A DNA stretch of 64,000 nucleotides, taken from the NCBI RefSeq assembly GCF_030272615.1, contig NC_081409.1, positions 206,381,190 through 206,445,189 on the forward strand, in the 5' to 3' direction. The notes under the pieces are model-generated. The model saw nothing but the letters and a program-made list of their open reading frames with translations, was not told the DNA's origin and did not search any database. Both the position numbers and the translations under genes were made by a program. Each line of letters starts with the position of its first letter. The stretch's first letter is position 1. Origin of the DNA: Cryptomeria japonica (Eukaryota; Streptophyta; Pinopsida; Cupressales; Cupressaceae). Below are positions 37,145 through 48,023 of the stretch, piece after piece.

Positions 37145-38513
37145 TGTAGTCCTAATTAAAGAATAATCATTGGAAGTTAGCTACAATCATTGGATGTAGT
37201 AAAACCACTAATTTTTCTTAAGGACCATTACATTAGGGAAAGCTAGGAATTAGATAGATCTAAACTTAACAAATCTAGATTTTGATTTAATTCCAAAGGG
37301 TCTTGAGTGTGCCTATTCTTTTACTTGATTTGAATTGAATTATTGAAGGTGCTCAAATTAGGGTAAAGTGCTGGAAATGAAGGTAAAAACATAAAAAACA
37401 ACAAGCTACAGTTGTCGGATTGAGACATGCACCCAAATCTAAGAAATGTAAGTAGATTCAGACATGATCCCAAAAAGAGCTCCTAAAATGTTGGGACCAT
37501 GGCGAAATTCACCTTGGTCCTCTGAACTTTTCCCACAATAAAGGGGGATTGATTCGTCTCTATTAATAATGCCTATCTTGAAGATTGTAGCTCCGTACCT
37601 ATTTCCTCCACACAGAAAAAAGGGGAAATAGGTTGGGAATAGAGGTTTGCCTAAGTCAAACCCCGGTTGAGGTATCAACCTTGAATGAAATATTGCAAAT
37701 ACAAGTAAATAATGGAAAGAGATACCTCAAATTTGCAATTGTTGATAATGATGCTTTTCTTCTTGAATGTAATCACATATGTTGTATGAAATGGCATGAA
37801 CATGACAAAAACCTAATCACAAACACATGCTTGCATATAAATGATGCAATTTTGCTCCACAATGGTTGAATGAATAAAATGTAGCCTTGAAGATCTCTAA
37901 AAATGCTTGATGATGAATACTTCAATGCTTGAATGCTTTAAGTTGAATGCTTGGTGTCTTAGAATTGCTTAGATCAAAATGAGTTAAGAAGGATGCCTTA
38001 TATAGGGATTTCATAATTGAAATCACCTTTAGGCTGACCTAGAATTGATATAATTTTGCACAAAGCAAGATTTAAACATCATAATACTGCCAAAACATGA
38101 TCCTAAAATTCAAGGAGAAAAAGTCGAGAACATGGTGAATCACCATGGTCTGGCTGACTTTTTTCAAATCATTAGGGATGCAAGATATCGTGATTACAAA
38201 GTAAATCCTATCTTAGTGAAACAATTCAAGGTGTTTAGTTATGCGAAATTGGGCCTTGAAGGTCGAAATAGGACCTAATTAGGAATTTAACAAATGAATT
38301 AATTAAAAGGATAAAATAAAAAAGGGGTACACTTAGGGTTAAGGGCCCAATTTTATGACGTGTGGAGTGATAAATGAGGAATTTAGATTAGATTAGATTA
38401 ATTAATTAAATGCTTAAAGGGAATTTAAAATGCAAATTGCAACACACTAAGGCAGGCGCTAACCTAAGTGTGGAATTGTACCACCCAAAGGGTGTACTAT
38501 TTACGACACTACA
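37145..38513 (-). repeat. Element C 3' LTR
   Basis: Pairs with 43588-46405 from TGTAGTAAAACCACTA (37195 versus 43621) to the ACA end. The first 50 bp are diverged. It contains the GGACC...GGTCC hairpin at 37494-37520, a second hairpin at 38120-38168 and a minus-strand TATA box at 37996-38004. It also serves as an empty site for the insertion at 44517. Confidence 0.88.
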
Positions 38514-38515
38514 TT

Positions 38516-38531
38516 TAGCCCCCACTTTAGC
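38516..38531 (-). promoter_or_regulatory. Element C polypurine tract
   Basis: Complement of TAGCCCCCACTTTAGC next to the 3' LTR. The same tract as in B and D. Confidence 0.75.
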
Positions 38532-39651
38532 CAAGTATGAGCTTACAATCATACTCTTAGTATAGTAGAAAGATGAGAGAGGATCAAATAGGAGCACAAT
38601 CACAGGGAGATAAGACTTCATTAATTTTGAGGAACCAAGCCCCCAATCTTAGGATCTTAACTCACACAATCATATGCAAGGACACATAACACAAGGGGTT
38701 AATTATAAAAACAAGACCTCAAGTCAACTAGGTGAAGATACCTCAATAATACAAATGTCTCAACCAATCAAGAACACAAGTGATCACATAAAAGAGAAAA
38801 GTACACATCATCCATGAACTACAAATAGAAAAGCTATGAGCTCATGAGAAGAGAAGAGAGGAGCATTAATACACCCTAGATGTGTTTTTATAGATGATCC
38901 ATGAGAAGAATGATGAGAGAGGACATAGATACTTGTCCCTAGATGTGTTTTTCTAGGTGATCCATGTTGGGGAGGAGAATAGGAATATTCTAGCCATGTT
39001 TCGCTAGTTCATCCTTGTGTGTGTGCAGGTGATGTTTGGTTTCAAGTATATAACACCCCATATAAGAGTTTTTGTTCTTTGGTTTCAAGTGTGTATCAAC
39101 TTGTTTAATACATGTAATGTAAATGTAAATGCCAAGGGGCGAATGACATATACATTCCTAGTTTCAAGGACATCCCGTGTAAGAGCTTGTTTTCTCTGGT
39201 TTTGGTGATGTGTAACCTTGCTTAAGACATATATCAATGCTATGTCTAGTTTTGGGCGTGAAGCATCTCGCTAAAAGAGTTTTTTTCCTCTGGTTTTGAG
39301 GAAGAACACCCCATTTAAGACATGTAATGATATGATACAATATGGTTCAAAGAGAGTGATATGGGTGCCCCCATTTAAGATGTCAACATAGCCCTATATT
39401 GATGTCTTAAGGAAGCAAGAAGAAAAAATACCCACCTTCAACACCAACGAGATACCCTTTAGGCATCAATGTTCATAAATTCAGGTTAAAGAGAGAATAC
39501 TCTTATAAGAAAGGATAAGATAGTTGAAAAAGAGATATCTCGCAACAAGTTTAAAGAGGATACACCTAAATTGTACGACCATGAATGACAATGAGCCCCC
39601 AATAAGAAAGCTAACAATGTCACATAGTGAGGAGCAACATAATACAAACTT
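38532..39651. other. Element C 3' non-coding region with modular repeats
   Basis: Resembles the region after the D 3' LTR. Repeats of AGATGTGTTTTT...GGTGATCCATG occur at about 38876-38965. CACCCCATATAAGAG / CATCCCGTGTAAGAG / CATCTCGCTAAAAGAG modules start near 39053, 39171 and 39263. Confidence 0.65.
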
Positions 39652-40800
39652 GAATGTGTTGGTATTTTGATGATGATTAGTTGTGATTGTCATTCATGGA
39701 CACACACTTATTTGATGTATGAGTTATTCTCAACCGGTAGTTGTTCCAACCGGTATTGTATGTCATTAAATGTATAAGTCTTTGTTTGTTGAAGACTATC
39801 AGTGTTTTGCATAAGATGCTTACCAGTCAAAGCATGACCAAAGATCCCAAGCGATATGAAGACCTCAAGCAGAACGAAGACCCCGAGCGACATTTAATCT
39901 TTTGATCGGAACACTATGTTCCATTTTTCCAATCTTCACTTGTCAATAGGTAATCGATATACTTTGTTAACTGGTATAATTGTAATGTGTGACGAGTTAT
40001 CATCCACTGACACTTTGGCAGTGTTTCTATGTCATGTTACCAAATGTGTCTAGATGCACTGTACTTAGGAAATTGTAGTCTAATCTTATTGGACCGACAT
40101 GAAATCAGGTTCCTATATGAGGACATCATGTCTAGGGTTTTAAGAGATTTTTTTGGTGCGATCGTTAAAAACAAGATTAGGTTTGTGCGAGAAAAGGTCT
40201 CTCACAATAGAGATAGAGAGTGCGCAATATTGAAGACTGAAGTAATGCTGGAATGCATTAATAGGGAGTTGTCAAGGATCTAATCAAGCATTCTGTGCTA
40301 GTATCTAGATCATTCACTTGTTGATTACTAATATCTTCGACAAGTCTGAAACCCTTAACCGGGTAGGCCCAGCCAAGCCTATTGAAAATCCTCTAACAAG
40401 GTGGTTCACAGTTGTGGATCTGAAATCCTCTAACAGGGTAGTCTTTAGCAGGACTTATCTCCTAATAGAGATCTAGATTCCTACCAGTATCTGTTCTAGT
40501 GAAGAATGTTGTAAGGCCTTAACCAGACTGACCTTAACTAGTCTGGCTACTATTCTGCAGATAGTTGACTTGTGAGTTTTACTCATCGTGGTTTTTCCTA
40601 TTTGGGTTTCCACATCAAAACATCTTGTGTTATGGTGATTGTGCTTCTATGGGTGAATGCTTTATTTGCTATTTGGCTTGTTTATGTTTTAACCAATTTA
40701 TTGTTTAATCTGCTACACCAGTTTGCAGTTAAATTGCTTAAGAGTTTGTTTAAGTTTTTGTGTACACTAATTCACCCCCCCCTTAGTATTCAACAAAATG
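39652..40800 (+). mobile_element. Solo LTR 1 (copia/Sirevirus-like) inside element C
   Basis: An 1139-bp LTR (39657-40795) starting TGTTGGTATTTTGATG and ending TTCAACA, flanked by GAATG and AAATG. The D copy of the same host sequence at about 56281-56365 lacks the insert and reads AAATG there, so the left copy has one mutation. It contains the GTGGTTTTTCC module near 40590 and the C-run before CTTAGT near its end. Confidence 0.9.
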
Positions 40801-41011
40801 TTATTGTAAATGATCATTAAAAGTATACCATCCATCATCACGTGTTAATTTTATGTTATTATTATGGTCTTCAGAGTACCAAACTGGGAATCTATATTTT
40901 GAAACAATTTGGAAGGGAACCTAAAATTTTATATTTGAACTGGGAGGACATGGGTTTTGGGAACCCTGGTCCTAAGTAGTAGAGTGCTGGGCACCTTGGT
41001 CCTAAGGAGGA
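40801..41011. other. Element C, between solo LTR and coding remnant
   Basis: G-rich at 40950-41085, with the phrase CACCTTGGTCCT recurring three times. No function is recognised. Confidence 0.4.
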
Positions 41012-41960
41012 CTAGGGATAGGGGTGTTGGGCGCCTTGGTCCTGGGATAGGGGTGCTAGGCACCCTAGTCCCTGGGTACTAGGCTTAAGTTTATAGAAGA
41101 GAAGTGAAATGGAGTTGTCATTAGACAAGAAATTAGCTTGTTGGGATGCTATACAGGAATGAGAAGATGTAAATTCATTGGACAATGGAGAAGGGGATGT
41201 TGACAAAAGAAGAGGTTGGAAACCTATCTTTTTATTAGACAAGTCTAATTTCTTATGACTTTCAAGACTTTGTTGCACACATCCTAAACCATGTCCATTG
41301 TATCCATGTGTATATGTCTAGAAGAGAGGGTTCATTCTTAGTATCAAAATTCAAAGAGCTCTCATCATTATCAAGACATGTGTTGGAAGGAGAAATGGGA
41401 ATTGGTTTAGAAGCTTGGATATAAGACACAAAATGCTCTATGAATGCTTCATCCTTAAATTGAGGGATCTTATACCTATTGGAGTAGGGTTTAAAGTCTC
41501 TTGTACCCCAATTCCTTGCTAGAGAAGAATCATTGATAGGAGATGGTGTTGTTGAAGGAATCATAGTACTAAAGTGGGAAATATATCTCACTTCATCATG
41601 AGTGAAATTAAAAGGATTAGGATCAACCTTTATTGTGTGAAGTTAATTGTTGTATATGAATTTGATTGTGCGATGAAGGGTAGAAGGGTTTTCTTTCATA
41701 GCATGAATCCACGGTCTACCTAGAAAAATGTTATAATTAAGGTAGTTGGGCACGACATGAATAGGAGTAGGCAAAGTCACGAGTCCTACTCTAATAGGTA
41801 ATATGACTATACCAAGTGACTCTCTAGGAACATTATCAAAGCCATGCACAAAAAGAGGATTAGGTTGAATAGAAGAATAATCCTAATTTATCTTATCTAA
41901 TAATTCAACACAACAAATATTAAGAGATAACCCATTATCAATTAAAGTACCTCTTATCTT
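41012..41960 (-). pseudogene. Element C protease-like domain and Ser/Pro-rich tail
   Basis: Reading leftward from about 41960, RGTLIDNGLSLNICC aligns with the D-S/T-G region of a Ty3/gypsy retropepsin, here DNG, followed by VHGFDNVPRESLG and NIFLGRPWIHAMK, the typical C-terminal protease block. After a stop near 41640 come pieces 41262-41591 (DEVRYISHFSTMIPSTTPSP) and, in another frame, 41012-41278 (QQSLESHKKLDLS, FQPLLLSTSPSPLS). The last pieces match the D reading at 56514-56837, so this tail was a real part of the ancestral protein. Broken by stops and a frameshift. Confidence 0.7.
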
Positions 41961-42154
41961 TTGTTCATAAATGCAATGAGTAATCATAAGGGGATCATCT
42001 CTATTTTTAACCTCTATAAAAGGCAATTAATCTTGTGAGAATGTGCTATCATTTGGTTTAGAAGAAATATGAGGAACCACCCTTTGTAAGGCTTTTTAGT
42101 TCAATTTATGATATGCAGGTGAAGTTTTAATCAATTCCCAAAGGGAAATCTTAG

Positions 42155-43117
42155 CTAAGATATCATGAAGCTTCTCAACAAGATTAGGTTCCCTATCAAC
42201 ATGTTTTTGAGAGTTGGGGGGGGGGGGGAGAGGAAAGGAGGTGAAAAGAACATTGGATTTTTCTTTTTAGCACAAGTATTAAATGAGTGGCATAGTTCAT
42301 AACTATATTTTTGTTCTAGTTTCCTTTCCATATTAATTCTTTCACATATGTATTTTATAGCTTGTAGGATATTAGGAGGTTTTTTAGGTCTAGGCTTCTT
42401 ATAAGTAGAAGCATGAATGATATTGACTTGATTAGGTTCTTTTCTCTCTAAGGATACATCTTGAGAAGGGAGAGAATCAAGTAAATTGCTAATAATTTCA
42501 TCTTCTTGATCCAAGGCATATTTATGAGTAATACAAGCTTTAGGAGAAGGACAAACATAACCCCTCAATGCTTCATCTTTAGTGGGAAATTCATTGATTT
42601 GATAAGAGGGTATGATATCAATAGGAAAGGTAGTGAAAATATCATCCACTTGAACCAAATGGTCTTTATGGGGGAAGTACATTTTAGGAAGAATATGAAC
42701 ATCATTCATCAAAGATTCATACTTAGGAAGGATATCTTTGAAAGAAGTGTTCATAACCCCTTCTTGCACCAATGTGCCCTCATTGGTAAGACCAAATTTG
42801 GGAGAGGATAACTCAATGTCCATCAACTCTTTTTATTTAGGAGAGGTACCATGTATGGAAGGTAAGGTAGCATTAAGGAAGGTGTTTATGATATCCTCCT
42901 CATCCTCTAAGATACTTTCATGGGAGAGGCACATTTTAGGAGAAATATCAACATTATTCTTCAAATCTTCATCCTTATAAGGGAGAGGCTTGAAAGAAGT
43001 TTTAATGATTTATTTTGGCTCTAAAATGGCCTCATGAGTAGGGGAGTCCCTAGGAGAGGGATAGAGTGAAACAAGGGAGGCTAATCCATTATCACAATTA
43101 TGAAATAAATGCCTCAT
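42155..43117 (-). pseudogene. Element C acidic repeat protein (in the Gag position)
   Basis: The frame begins at an ATG at 43117 (MRHLFHNCDNGLASL) and stays in one frame through 42826 to 42155, with two stops. It is built from at least five degenerate units of about 30-40 residues, each with a short acidic block followed by a LP..DE block, for example LEDEEDIINTFLNATLP, VDDIFTTFPIDIIP and LDQEDEIISNLLDSLPSQD. The C-terminal part is basic (KKPRPKKPPN) and may read through a 13-G run (42216-42228) that encodes prolines. No Gag core or zinc knuckle is recognised. D carries a related protein. Function is unknown. Confidence 0.65.
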
Positions 43118-43565
43118 GGCTATTATTTTCTTTTTTCAAATGGTAACATATGCAAAATGTTGAATTTTTTTTTGATGTTTTTACTAATGAAAGTACATAA
43201 ATAATGATTGGATGCATCTAAATCTAAACATAATATGTCATAACAATCATAAATGCAACCCACAAAAAATTAACCAAAATAAATTAGGGTTTTTATGATT
43301 TAAACCTCTTAATTTATGTAATTTGATTAAAATAATCTCTATGAGTGCAAGATTGAAATTTAGAATGTTCACAAGTCAGATATGAAACAATTAATTCAAA
43401 TTAGACAACTCACAAACTCAATTTTAGAATTAAAAATTAGGTTTTTTAATGGATTTAACCTCTAAATTTTTGAAATTCAATTGAAAATTAAACTTTTAAA
43501 TGTAAATTTGAATCTTAAATTGCATACACACTTATATTTGAGAACATAAATAAAAAATAAAGGTG
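43118..43565. other. Element C 5' leader
   Basis: AT-rich leader with recurring TTAGGGTTTT...TTTAACCTCTTAATTT modules, as in B and D. Confidence 0.6.
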
Positions 43566-43568
43566 TAA

Positions 43569-43584
43569 GGAGTCGGGTTCACCG
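43569..43584 (-). promoter_or_regulatory. Element C primer-binding site, tRNA unassigned
   Basis: The minus strand reads CGGTGAACCCGACTCC at the inner edge of the 5' LTR, where the expected first T has become C. Confidence 0.65.
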
Positions 43585-44424
43585 AAATGTAATGGTGAAA
43601 ATTAGGGTTTCTAACAATGCATGTAGTAAAACCACTATTTTTTTCTTAAGGACCATTATGCTATGGAAAGATAGGAATTAGATAGATCTAAACATAATAG
43701 ATCTATATTATGATGTAATTCCAAGGGGTCTTGAATGTGCCTCTTCTTTCCCTTGAGTTGAATTGAATTATTGAAGATGCTAAAATTAGGGTAAAGTGTT
43801 GGAAATGAATGTAAAAACATAAAAACAACAAGCTACAATTGTCAGATTGAGACATGGACCTAGATTTCAGAAATATAAGTAAATTTAGACCTAATCCCAA
43901 AAGAGCTCCTAAAATGTAAGGACCGTGGCAAAATTCGCCCTGGTCCTCCGAACTTTTCGCACACCAAAGGGAGATTGATTCGTCTATGTAAATAATGGCC
44001 ATCCTAAAGATCATAGTTCCGTACCTATTTACTGCACACAGAAGAAAGGGGAAACATGTTGGGAATAGGGGTTTGCCTAAGTCAAACCCTATTTGAGGAA
44101 TGAAACTTGAATGAAATATTACAAATACTAAAATAAATAATGGAAAGATATACCTCAGATCTACAATTGTTGATAGTGATGCTTTTCTTCTTGAATGTAA
44201 TCACATATGTTGTATGAAATGTCATGAATATGACAAAACCCTTAATTACACACACATGCTTGCATATGAATGATGTAATTTTTCTCCATAATGGTTAAAT
44301 AAAGAAAATACAGACTTGAAGATTTCTAGAAATGCTTGATGATGAATACTTCAATGCTTGAATACTTTAGGTTGAATGCTTGGATTCTTACAATTGCTTA
44401 GATAAAAATGAGTTGAGAAGGATG

Positions 44425-44433
44425 CCTTATATA
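44425..44433 (-). promoter_or_regulatory. TATA box of element C 5' LTR
   Basis: TATATAAGG on the minus strand, in the same LTR context as in B (16311) and D (59865). Confidence 0.6.
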
Positions 44434-44511
44434 GGGATTTCATAATTTAAATCACCTTTAGGCAGACCTAGAATTGATATAATTTTGCGCAAAGCAAGAT
44501 TTAAACATCAT

Positions 44512-45991
44512 AATACTGTTGGCATTTGATGAACCGATATGTTGGCATATGATGATATGATGAGAATGTATGTTGTCATTGATGCCAATAAGTACAGGTT
44601 AACCGATATGAAGATTGGAAGAAGTTGTTACTAATGTTCAAGTTGGAGAACCAGTATGAAGAGATGTAGTGAACCGGTGTTAGGGTTTCATTAAGTGTGA
44701 TTATCGGTTGGTAATCTTAGCTCTAGGGTTTCTGGTTTGGCAATCTAGCTTATGCGATGCAATCGGTGACATTCTTTGATAAGTTAGCTAAGAGATAAGG
44801 ATGAGATCGAGATGCCACATCAATTTTGTGCACGTGAAGGATTTCCTTAAGGATCTTGCATGTGAAGATCGATTGCATTAAATGTCTACCTAGGGAATGA
44901 ACATTCTTCTTGGCGGCATGTGAAGAGAGCATGATGGGTTACTGATTTCCATATGTGGTGGAGAATGGACTATACAAAATGACTTATGATCTATTTGAGA
45001 TTGTTTCATTCTATGCAAAGTGTTTTGTATGATCAGGATTGGACTGCCTGTAATTGTAAACCTAAATGTTTAGGGTTTAGGGTTTATGCTACCGACCTAA
45101 TTATTGTCTATAAGGTTGATGATGTTTGGTATTATTTGTGTTGGCAAATGTTGTGTTTGTATCCAAGTGATGAGATACTTGCCAGACCAGTGAGTGGAAA
45201 ATTGCAGAGTGTGATTGCAGAGTAGAGGTGAGTGGAAAACTACAGAGTGTGATTGTAGTGTAGAGGAACTGAAAAGGATCTACCTTAACAAGTAGTGCTA
45301 TTACCAGATCAAAGCTTTACCTGTTGACTTCTAACCATTTCAATAGAAGGAAGATCCCTTGACCAGGTAGCTTTAATAAGCTTGTTGTAAATTCTCTAAC
45401 TAGGTGACTCAAGTTCATTGAGTTCTTCAAATCCTCTAGCAAGGTAACCTTTAAGAGGGTATATAGCCATCCCTTAACCGGGTGATCTTTAACAGGATTG
45501 GTTCCTAATAGAACCTTATTGTAAAGTCTTTAACCGGACTAGGCTCCTAACAGAGCAAGCTTCAAAAGAGTTCAAAACAAGCTTGTGGGTATTCATCCCC
45601 ACCGTGGTTTTTCCCATTTGGGTTTCCATGTGAAAAATCTCTATGTTATGAGTTGTGCATTTTTCATGTGATGACTGAGTATTCTTTGTTTAGGTGTTTA
45701 TGCATGTAGAGCTAATGGTTATGGTATTACTGATACACCACATGCATATGTATATTGGTGAAGTTGTTATTAAGTGTTGAATGATATTTGAAGTATTCAA
45801 TTTTACTGGTTTAGATGTCTGAAGTCTTACTGTGTTTAACCGGTATTGCCATGGTTAAGTTCAATAATGAAGACAATCGGTTAGAATTGTTTTAACTTGA
45901 TAAGTTGTTGAGAAGTTTTTGTACGTATTGATTCACCCCCCTTCTCGGTACCAGTTAGGGTATTTATTGTTCATCATTATTCATCAAATAC
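44512..45991 (+). mobile_element. Solo LTR 2 inside the element C 5' LTR
   Basis: A 1470-bp LTR (44517-45986) starting TGTTGGCATTTGATG and ending TTATTCATCA, flanked by a perfect AATAC duplication (44512-44516 and 45987-45991). The sister LTR at 38081-38096 shows the uninterrupted site. It contains the GTGGTTTTTCCC module near 45604 and a C-run near 45934. Its start resembles the element F LTR start. Confidence 0.93.
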
Positions 45992-46409
45992 TGCCAAAAC
46001 ATGATCCCAAAATTCGAGGAGAAAAAGTCAAGAACATAGTGAATCACCATGGTTCGATTGACTTTTTTCCAAATTTTTCAGGGATGGAAGATATCATGAT
46101 TAAAAAGTAAATCCCATCTCAGTGCAACAATTCAATGTGTTTAGTTATGTGAAATCGGGCCTTGAAGGTCGAAATAGGACCTAATAAGGAATTTAACGAA
46201 TGAATTAATTAAAAGGATAAAATAAAAAGGGGCACACTTAGGGTTAAGGGCCCAATTTTATGATGTGTGGAGTGATAAATGAGGACTTTAGATTTAATTA
46301 AATTCTTAAAGGGAATTTAAAATGAAAAGTGCAACACACTAAGGTGAGTGCTAACCTAAGCGTGGAATTGTACCACCCAAAGGGTGTAAAATTTATGATG
46401 CTATAAGAA

Positions 46410-47253
46410 CAATGATATCAGGCTTTATTTGCCAAAAGATAGATATAGTGGATTTTAAAGGTTGCAGGTTGCAATAAGGGTGTTTTTAATGATTCATGCC
46501 CAAACATTGATGCAATAAAATACCTAAGACATCAAGGAGAATAATGATGGTTTAATGAATCAAAAAACTATTGTAGCCCCAAACCAAGAAAGTTACAGCC
46601 TCAAGAAATTCAAAGAAGCAATTGTGAATGTTGTTGATTGAGGGTGAGTATGTACTCACAAAGAAGAAAACACAAGGATAAATAAGAAAAACATATATTC
46701 CAATGGTGATACAATGAGAAGCTATTGAAGGTGCCCATTGACATCACAAAGAAGAAGAAAGAAGACAATGGGAGTTCTATAGATTCAACTTCCCTGTGCA
46801 ACTTCAGAATCTTTATGATGTGACACTATTCAAAACCCTCAAGGATAGACTTATGAAAGGTTTGTTTCAGCCATTAGGATAAGGGTTGAAGACCTTTATG
46901 GGCATATCTTTCCAAACACCGATGAAAGAATTTCTATTTTGCTACCGAATCCCTATATGCTTCCAGTAGAAGTATACATCAGACAAAACATCAATAAAAA
47001 TGTTTTAAGAAACATGTTCTATACACTAGATAAAACATGAATAAAAGTCTTATTGATGTCTAAAAGTTACAATCATGAGTAGAAAACATGATATTAATTG
47101 ATGCTACAAAGGGAAAAAACATGTGACAGTCATCTAGTGATTGAATACACAACAAAAAAATAGAGAAATACTAGCCACAAACAAGTCAAGAGATACCATG
47201 ATAGGGTCAAAGTGAAGTTGAGTACAATCAAAGTAGCACTGTAGCATGAAATT
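46410..47253. other. Spacer between C and F, no gene recognised
   Basis: No family motif or repeat seen. Confidence 0.45.
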
Positions 47254-47963
47254 TGTTGGCATTGATGTCAACCAGATTGTGTTGTCATTGATGTCAACCG
47301 GTATATCATGTCACTGGTAAGTATGGGATGTCAACCGATATGTTACAAATTGGGACTAACTGGTGAGTAAGATTGGAGACCGGTATGGAATGTTAACCAA
47401 AGAGTAGGCACTGGAGATAGTTAGCATTATGAAAATATCAACCGGTGAGTGATGTGTTGGCAGTGTATTGTTGCCAACTGGTAAGCATGTGATCAAAAAG
47501 CAAGAAGGGTTGAACTAATGAAGAATGTGCAGACAACCGGTATGCAAGTTTAATGTCATACAACAAGACTCCCACCGGATAAAGATGTTGTCACAGGATG
47601 ATCAGAAGAAAATTTGAAATAGTTTGTTTAACCTTTCCAACGAGTTAAACTGCTCACAATTTTGAGTCCCGTGCAGAAAGTTATGCCTAGTTAAAGTAAG
47701 GACAAATTTTATATAGTTTTTTTTTTAAATTACATAGTTTTAGATTTTATTATGTAATAAACAAATGTGACCATTGGAATTCGATTCTCAAGGGGTTTTT
47801 GTGACCCTTGGAATCTCATGAACTTCTATATGTTGGATTTTTGAATGGAATAGATTACTTTTTGACTTGCTACAATTTTATGCTTTCTGGTTCTTGTAAA
47901 CAAAATTTACAATATCACAGGTTCTCACTCAGGTATTGTCATTTGAATCCATAATTTGGATCA
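47254..47963 (+). repeat. Element F 5' LTR
   Basis: Begins TGTTGGCATTGATG and ends TTTGGATCA directly before the primer site, about 710 bp. No 3' partner lies in the window, because the element is truncated downstream. The left edge is inferred from the TG start only. Confidence 0.7.
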
Positions 47964-47964
47964 G

Positions 47965-47976
47965 TGGTATCAGAGG
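47965..47976 (+). promoter_or_regulatory. Element F primer-binding site
   Basis: TGGTATCAGAGG, an initiator-Met type site with its last base changed, two bases after the LTR end. Confidence 0.85.
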
Positions 47977-48023
47977 ATGTTTGATCTTGTATGTCATATC
48001 ACATATGATCAACATATCAAAGA

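Larger units (their letters stand above)
43588..46405 (-). repeat. Element C 5' LTR, interrupted by a solo LTR
   Basis: About 1343 bp once the insert and its TSD copy (1475 bp) are removed. Contains the hairpin GGACCGTGGC...CTGGTCC at 43920-43946, a TATA box at 44425-44433 and the second hairpin at 46020-46070. Confidence 0.88.
37141..46409 (-). mobile_element. Element C: non-autonomous LTR element related to B, carrying two solo LTRs
   Basis: LTRs at 37145-38513 and 43588-46405 bound a 9261-bp interval, about 6.64 kb without its two insertions. The flanks share AGAA (37141-37144 and 46406-46409), a 4-bp match where a 5-bp TSD is expected. The LTR end ACA has become ATA on the right. The TATA box, primer site, purine tract and coding traces all read leftward. 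The internal region encodes an acidic repeat protein, a protease-like domain and a Ser/Pro-rich tail, but no reverse transcriptase, RNase H or integrase. Confidence 0.85.

Noticed and set aside
42738-42980. Plus-strand open frames opposite element C coding remnant
   Set aside because: Shadow frames of the minus-strand acidic repeat protein.
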